A stretch of DNA of 64,000 bases from Phoronis australis. Lineage: Eukaryota > Phoronida > Phoronidae. Shown one piece after another: positions 58,234 through 64,000 of the stretch (position 1 is the first letter of the stretch; every line of letters begins with the position of its first letter). The notes beneath the pieces were generated by a model that worked only from the letters and a program-made list of their open reading frames with translations, made no database searches and had not been told where the DNA came from. The stretch spans positions 5,268 through 69,267 of the forward strand of contig NMRA01000964.1 in the NCBI GenBank assembly GCA_002633005.1. Direction: 5' to 3'. Position numbers and translations under genes: made by a program.

Positions 58234-59089
58234 AGTACACAACAAAAAGGTCCAGTTTAGTCAGGTGGCTTTCCATCATGTAACCTCGTTGAGAATCAGT
58301 AAAGTCCACAAATAAATCCTTGAAGGAAAACACAACATCATATCATTTGTCTCTCTTTGTTCCCAAAATCTGACCATGAACTAGACCAGAGTGTTACTAG
58401 GTCTTCTTTAGCTTCAGTCCCTCATGTTTCTTCCAGGAAATGATATAAGTCAATGTTGTCCACACACAACTCATTGTCTATGAAAGGGCATCCTCACCAA
58501 TGAGGCTGGCTGGTGTAGCAGTCAGCTATAATTGCTCTTCACACACAGACAATCCAAAGGCACATTTTCGTATGGTAACTTAGTACTGCTATTCAAAATT
58601 CTCCAGGGCCACTGGCTTGTACACTGTGCCATGCTACACTGCTGGTATGTAGACGACATGCTGTGGGACGAGAAAGGAGTAACAACTCTTGTCCATGTTA
58701 CAGCTTGATATGGCCTTAAAAATGTCACTGAACCTGGAACACTATTGAAACATGAATAATTAAGTACGTCGGGTTGCATAAAATACATGTACTTTGCCCT
58801 TGTTTTTCAAAAATATGATATGGTAACTGCTTTACAATTTCACACAAAATTAAACAATTACTATTTTCAGAAAGCAAGGTTGTGTATAATATAGTAAGTA
58901 TTGATTTGTATAGAACTGCGTCTTTATTTTACATTCCTAGCCCTAACAATGCTTTAATGCAACACTTGTCTGCAAAATATGCAAGTTATTTGAGGCTAAT
59001 TCAAATTTTCGATACCATTTTCAAGCCTTTTGATTTTTGATTCCCTTCAGTGATTATCAACACCGATTACAGATTCATGGATCTTTTTG
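58234..59089. other. No gene recognised
   Basis: A minus-strand ORF (58522-58788) has no domain signature. The stretch is otherwise AT-rich. Confidence 0.35.
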
Positions 59090-59400
59090 GAATGTGTTTG
59101 TGACAGATTTTCTTGGTTGTTTAGCTTGGTTGTTTACTGCTCTTGTTCAGTTCAAGGTTATCTTTGTTGCCTCTTGATATATGTTTAGCTTGGTTGTTTA
59201 CTGCTCTTGTTCAGTTCAAGGTTATCTTCTCCATTGGTCAGTTTTATATTTGGCGCACATTCTGATTGGTCGAATAGGTTCACTTGCATGCTATATGTTA
59301 GATTTTTGTACTATCACATCAGAAGCTTTTAATACATCATACGAACCACCTCGGGTTTCATCTTTGTACAATATAAACCCACATTTTTTGGTGCCGTGAC
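59090..59400 (+). mobile_element. Probable 5' LTR and primer site of BEL/Pao element
   Basis: The region just upstream of the gag ends in TTTTTTGGTGCCGTGACC, the leader typical of BEL/Pao elements. A 47-bp direct repeat (TTTAGCTTGGTTGTTTACTG...) occurs at about 59119-59165 and 59184-59230. The LTR start was not fixed because no 3' LTR is present for comparison. Confidence 0.45.
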
Positions 59401-59416
59401 CCTCAACTCTAGACTC

Positions 59417-60916
59417 ATGGATGTGAAACGGCTAAAGGCAAAACGGACTGCTCAGAAGGGGCAAATCACAACGCTGCTCCATCGTCTCACCAACCTCCCG
59501 AACGACTCCCATCAAGCAACACCACTTCTAGATACCCTGAATGATAAACTGGATGCTGTCAAGGACCTCAACGACCAAATCCACCAAGCCATAGAAAACG
59601 ACGAGCAAGCGGCAGAGGAAATGCTCACCGATGACTCCTACGTGACAGACATCCAAATGACAATAGCTGAATTTAATTTCTCATCAGCACAGCAACCTCC
59701 ACCAGCAATAGCGCCATCCTCAACGCCCAACCACACTTCTACACCGTCTTCCACCTTTCGCCTGCCAACGTTACAGCTGCAGAAATTTGGCGGAAATATC
59801 CTGGAATATCAAACGTTTTGGGACCTGTACGAGGCCAGCATACACAACTCTCAGTCATTGCCACCAGTGCAAAAATTCGTATACCTCAAATCGCTGCTGG
59901 TGGACGAAGCACTCCAACTGATCGATGGTCTCCCAATCGACAACACTAACTACGCCATCGCGATCCAACTCCTGCAAGAGCGGTATGGCTGTACATCGAA
60001 ACTGCGAGCCAACCTCATCGAGTCCATTACAACACTGGACGTCCCGGACAACCACCCATCGACACTGCGCTCCTTCCACGACACGCTGGAAACCAAATTA
60101 AGACAACTCTCTGCTATCGGTTCATACGATGGCAGTCTCCTTGTGCCAGTTCTGATGAACAAACTGCCATTCTCCATCAAACGTTCGATCGCACGGCGCA
60201 CCGACGGTAACCTGGACATAACCCTCAACCAGCTACGACACTTTCTGCGAATTGAACTCGACATTCTACATGCATTCCATGACAACACGCCATCTGCAAG
60301 TGCATTCCATACGCATGTCAAACGGAACTGCAAACCACCACTGAAGTCATGCTTTTACTGTGTCAACAACTCCCACAAGACTATCGAATGCACTCAGTCA
60401 CACGACCAGAAGCTCGCCAAAATCCGACACAGCAAAGCATGTTTTAACTGCCTGGGAAATCATATGGTCTCAGCATGCAAATCGCGTTTTCGATGTCGTA
60501 CCTGTGGTAAGAAACACCATAGTAGTCTCTGTTCAGACGCCAACAACACTGCACCTAACGAAACTAGGATCGCGCCCGTGACCGACCGTTCCTCTGGTAA
60601 CCATGCTCACCACGACTACTCTCAGCGTGACAACACCAATGCCGCTGCATCAGTCACTCATCTTTCGTCACATAATACTGTACTCCTCAAGACAGCCACA
60701 GCATGCGTTAGCGATGGCCATCATCATTCGATGTCCACTAATGTTTTATTCGATGAAGGCGCTCAACGATCATTCATCACAACAAATCTTGCCTCCCAGT
60801 TACAACTGCGACCCACTTGTAAGGAAAGAATTCAGGTGACAACATTCGGCGGTGACCAGCAATCAGTGACCGATTATCACGTCTCAGAAATTTACCTGTC
60901 TACCCTGAGTGGGTAA
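59417..60916 (+). CDS. BEL/Pao retrotransposon gag with start of protease, truncated
   Basis: From the first ATG (59417) the frame gives 499 residues. Residues 1-90 are a charged helical region. A DUF1759-type gag core follows around 115-190 (LPTLQLQKFGGN, FWDLYEASIH, LLQERYG). Two CCHC knuckles are near 341 (CFNCLGNHMVSAC) and 362 (CRTCGKKHHSSLC). At about 445 the aspartic-protease opening reads FDEGAQRSFI; BEL proteases normally have Asp-Ser-Gly or Asp-Thr-Gly, so the active-site triplet looks altered. The frame ends at 60916 and no reverse transcriptase, RNase H or integrase follows. This is a truncated insertion, otherwise well preserved, and it sits in the intron between ShKT exons 1 and 2 with opposite orientation. 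Confidence 0.85.
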   Translation: MDVKRLKAKRTAQKGQITTLLHRLTNLPNDSHQATPLLDTLNDKLDAVKDLNDQIHQAIENDEQAAEEMLTDDSYVTDIQMTIAEFNFSSAQQPPPAIAPSSTPNHTSTPSSTFRLPTLQLQKFGGNILEYQTFWDLYEASIHNSQSLPPVQKFVYLKSLLVDEALQLIDGLPIDNTNYAIAIQLLQERYGCTSKLRANLIESITTLDVPDNHPSTLRSFHDTLETKLRQLSAIGSYDGSLLVPVLMNKLPFSIKRSIARRTDGNLDITLNQLRHFLRIELDILHAFHDNTPSASAFHTHVKRNCKPPLKSCFYCVNNSHKTIECTQSHDQKLAKIRHSKACFNCLGNHMVSACKSRFRCRTCGKKHHSSLCSDANNTAPNETRIAPVTDRSSGNHAHHDYSQRDNTNAAASVTHLSSHNTVLLKTATACVSDGHHHSMSTNVLFDEGAQRSFITTNLASQLQLRPTCKERIQVTTFGGDQQSVTDYHVSEIYLSTLSG

Positions 60917-62670
60917 TATATTTTTAGGGGTTTAGAGTGGATAGCAAAACAGTTTCATGAAACACGAAAGAACTTCATGAAGTATATAAATCAACTCACC
61001 ATGTTTTTCCCCCGGACACTATTGTTATTTCCACTCATTCTGTTGCACTAAATTTTACATCCCCACGCCCCTATGACAACCTCCTGCTAAGGACCTGAAC
61101 AAGTAAATTAACAAAACAACTGATATACCTGTCTTCAAAAATAGCTGTCCCTTTTCAAATGCTTTGTTCTTTGTCTCCGACATAGAAAGTAGGCTTTGAC
61201 AACAGATCTGCATTGGGCAGAAAGATCTTGCTGGTTAGCTGCCTGCAGTCAACGTCTTAAGACCAATATTGTATTTTCAGGGACGGTTGTAGAAGCGATG
61301 CATATCTCCTCTGCACGGTACTAGCCCTCAAACCTTAAAACCAAACGCAAGGTGAAAACAGACGTGATATATTTCCACGTAAACGTGTAATAGATTTCCA
61401 GACGACATAGGATAGGTAGCTAACAAATAGTCTAATGGATATTTGTGACGTACCCTTTGAATCTTTGGGCTTGAATTATAATCATACCTCACTAACAAAC
61501 ATTGAGTTGACACCATATTGATTGAGGTAACTGTGACCGATAAGCCTGTTAGAAATGATTCCAAACATTAATAATACTGCTTTGATATACGAAGAGATCC
61601 CGAGTGCTATGTCAAGTATCGTAACACACATCAGTCATCACAACAAACAATGATTCACCGACTGGCGACTGCTGCGAAGTCGATATCGGCCAGTACTATT
61701 AGTATCAGCTATCAGTACTGTAAACATGGAACAATCGTTAAAATAATCACAAACCTTACCTTTCTACAAGGCTGTGCTTACTTCCTCTCATAGAAGCACC
61801 ATTTGCACGCAATCTCAGATTGAAATGGGACAGCTGCAAGCCATTTCTCCATGCATTTAAAGGGTTTTCGAAATCGAGGCTGCTTAATCTATCACCAATA
61901 GTACACGCGCGCCCTGTTGTAATGTCAAGATTATCGAATACTCTCATTGCATGAAAGGGGCATTTGGTGTGTGTAATGATTCAGCGCAGCACATTTTCAT
62001 GATGACAACAAGCGGTCATAGTTGCAAAAGCAGGGGTGCCGCAGTGGAGGTAGGTTACTGCAACAGATCACGTGTGGACCGAACCGAGTCACCAAGTGGT
62101 TCTTATCTAACTGGAAAAAAACGAATGAGCTGTTTAGGTTTAGCTGCAGAAAGGTAGCAAACCACGCTGCCTAACGCATTGGAGACTTCAACGCAGACTG
62201 CTCTTGACTTCGAAGCCCCTAGTCAGCAGGCTCAGTTACGTGTATATCGCAGAGTATTGTTATTATTATTTCAAAGTCATGTACACCCGATTCCGTTGAT
62301 GTGATCACACCGGGTGTTTTCGTAGCCACGATATAGTCCTCGGAGGTGTAACATTTTTCTGTATGTGCAAACGTCAATGAGGAAGATTTGTAGATCAAAA
62401 ATAACGACACTTCTGACTTTCAAGAGTTAGGCTGCAAGGCATAACTTTAGGTGGCTCAATAGTTTCTTGAATTTCGGCTGAATTTGCTTCCCCCGGCCCA
62501 ATCTCAACAATTACAAATGTCCCCTGCAGGGCTAGTTTACCACTGTTTAGGTTCTGTGCTACAGTGTACATGTGAAGGCTACGAATGATTTTTTAGTCTG
62601 TTCGGGGTGAAATAGTACACAGTTAGTATACTTTGCTCGTATTTCAGTAACCGGCTGCATATCCGGTAGT
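60917..62670. other. No gene recognised
   Basis: Intronic by position. Short ORFs on both strands lack family features. Confidence 0.35.
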
Positions 62671-62678
62671 CGTAAAAT

Positions 62679-63167
62679 ATGGAAAGATTGACTTTGGATT
62701 CAGTTTTAACAGACTTTTTTAGATGTTTTCAAAATCTTCGGCCCATTGTACTGTTCATATTTTCAGATTCTGTACATTATATGGAGCAGACCGTTGAGCT
62801 ACCAATACCTGGCAGTTCAAACTCAAAATCACATATTTTTAAAGTCACCAAAAAACCCTCACTTGACCTAACCTCGTTGCTGAATGAGCACATGTGCGTA
62901 TACGAAACATATCGGAGAGATAATTTGAGGCTAAACCGGAAAATACCCGTGTTGTTACGGACGAGCGTTGTGATGCGTAGGGCCACTCTGATGATGGCAT
63001 CGGATACGAAGGAACTAATGATTTCTGCTTGTACCACACCATGCTTTCTTCCTGCAGTGGCACAAGTCTCCCTTATTATAGGCGGCGCTGTGACTAAGAG
63101 TAATGCATCTGGCTTACAGATTAACATGACGTCTAGCCAATTGATCCAGCTGAACTGGGAGGAGTGA
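62679..63167 (+). CDS. Unrecognised 162-residue ORF
   Basis: An open frame from ATG 62679 contains VELPIPGSSNSKSHIFKV and VAQVSLIIGGAVTKSN. A nearly as long frame (62777-63187) lies on the minus strand over the same bases, so at least one is a shadow. No signal peptide, Cys pattern or catalytic motif is visible and I do not know the family. It ends 37 bp from the donor side of ShKT exon 1. It may be a transposon remnant. Confidence 0.25.
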   Translation: MERLTLDSVLTDFFRCFQNLRPIVLFIFSDSVHYMEQTVELPIPGSSNSKSHIFKVTKKPSLDLTSLLNEHMCVYETYRRDNLRLNRKIPVLLRTSVVMRRATLMMASDTKELMISACTTPCFLPAVAQVSLIIGGAVTKSNASGLQINMTSSQLIQLNWEE

Positions 63168-63203
63168 ATCAAGCACAGGCAGTGCATAGCAGGTTATACC
63201 CAC

Positions 63204-63335
63204 CCATGTCCTTTCTGTTGCACCAACCGCAAGCTTGTGGGCAGTTCACCACCATGTAGGCAGGCACAAGGTGACAGTACCAAGCATTTGCCAAAATAGA
63301 ACATTGCTCGTCACCCAGAGGATTCTTACAATTTC
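63204..63335 (-). CDS. ShKT-domain exon 1 (most 5' seen) of tandem-ShKT gene
   Basis: The exon is 132 nt, with acceptor TGTCTTTCCAG and donor CATGG|GTGGGT, both phase 1. It encodes one ShKT domain with six Cys: NCKNPLGDEQC, then WYCHLV, then NCPQACGWC. Because it begins at an acceptor in phase 1, upstream coding exons must exist outside the window. It is 12.7 kb from exon 2, so it could belong to a neighbouring ShKT gene, but the phase and domain type fit one gene. Confidence 0.75.
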
Positions 63336-63654
63336 CTGGAAAGACAAAGAAAATGATCCCTGTAGATTATCTGTCAGGATTGAACGCATGTTATTGACTT
63401 CCTCACTGTCAGTCTCACATGATTTCCATCGGTAAAAATGTAATTTAGGGGACAGCTATTTGGGAGAAATCAACAAGAAAAAATGCCATACCCGTTCCAT
63501 GAGACAACAGTGAACGGATATCCTGTATACATTGACTTAAGTTATGCAAATTTAACGTGTGTAAAATGACCGTGGCAAACATCTCATCTCGAAAATGAGT
63601 AGACTGCACTCGTTCAAACGATGGTCTACAAGAGCGCGCGCGAGAGGTAACAGT

Positions 63655-63770
63655 TGAATGTACATGTATACAAATATGTATATGTATACATACATGCATA
63701 CAGACATACATACGTACGTACATGCATAAATACGTACAAACATACATACATACATGGAAAACATTATTGA
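63655..63770. repeat. Imperfect (CATA)n microsatellite
   Basis: Tetranucleotide units cata, cgta and gtat run for about 115 bases. The Tyr/Cys/Met-rich minus-strand ORFs (63445-63908) are translations of it. Confidence 0.8.
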
Positions 63771-64000
63771 ATACGCGAAAGTAGAACCAATGCGTTGTCT
63801 AAGGATACAACGGTAAATCAGGGAGGGTGACACAGTCTCCTGGTGAAACAATTCTCGTGTACGGAAACAATGTTGACTAGCCTTGTTTATTTTGGCTATG
63901 CAATACATTCATTCAAGTTGTCGTTCCTGAAAAAGGATTTCACTGCTCCAAAAGCAAATGCTTTCAGAAGAAATCGAAATTTCCGACGCATCGTGACCAG

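Noticed and set aside
63445-63908. Tyr/Cys/Met-rich ORFs on minus
   Set aside because: They are translations of an imperfect CATA microsatellite.
1-64000. tRNA, rRNA, CRISPR, prokaryotic promoters or operons
   Set aside because: None seen; the window is eukaryotic with spliced genes. No tRNA-like cloverleaf was recognised by eye.

Overview
The window is eukaryotic nuclear DNA, most likely from a marine invertebrate. It is roughly 60 % A+T, has long introns with GT/AG splice sites, has no prokaryotic-style operons, and is about one third decayed transposons. ShKT-domain exons, THAP/P2RX7C-type transposon genes, L1/CR1-like LINEs and a BEL/Pao retroelement fit a cnidarian or an invertebrate deuterostome. 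The sequence alone does not decide between them.

The main host gene is on the minus strand and spans nearly the whole window, from about 63.3 kb down to at least 6.9 kb. I recognise eleven exons encoding thirteen ShKT (ShK-type six-cysteine) domains: 63204-63335, 50233-50496, 43182-43448, 40839-40970, 39268-39402, 38498-38654, 22814-22941, 20889-21002, 19396-19548, 17669-17953 and 6934-7170. Every junction is phase-compatible. All are phase 1, except that the donor at 38498 and the acceptor at 22941 are both phase 2. Neither the signal peptide/start nor the stop was found, so the gene probably continues beyond the window on at least the 5' side. A paralogous ShKT exon of exactly the same length as the 6.9 kb exon (237 nt) lies on the plus strand at 55560-55796.

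The introns are packed with mobile elements. Two TTAA-flanked terminal-inverted-repeat elements (11369-13010 and 56259-57870) each carry convergent genes: a P2RX7C-like (P2X7 C-terminal Zn-domain) ORF on plus and a THAP-domain ORF on minus. The first copy is inserted in another TTAA-flanked family (11326-16377), which also holds a second nested insertion (13043-14671). An uninterrupted copy of that host element at 41155-42813 shows the empty target site. Other elements are a 5'-truncated LINE with a 14-bp target duplication (23355-27252), a second LINE that landed 12 bp from a splice donor (37017-38471), LINE fragments at 1.4-2.6, 4.2-5.4 and 30.2-31.0 kb, a truncated BEL/Pao gag (59417-60916), a transposase fossil (54233-55545) and several non-autonomous repeats.

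Two tandem duplications (about 1.7-2.6 kb and 4.0-5.4 kb) each have a single N at the repeat junction. They look like haplotype copies joined during assembly, not biological duplications.
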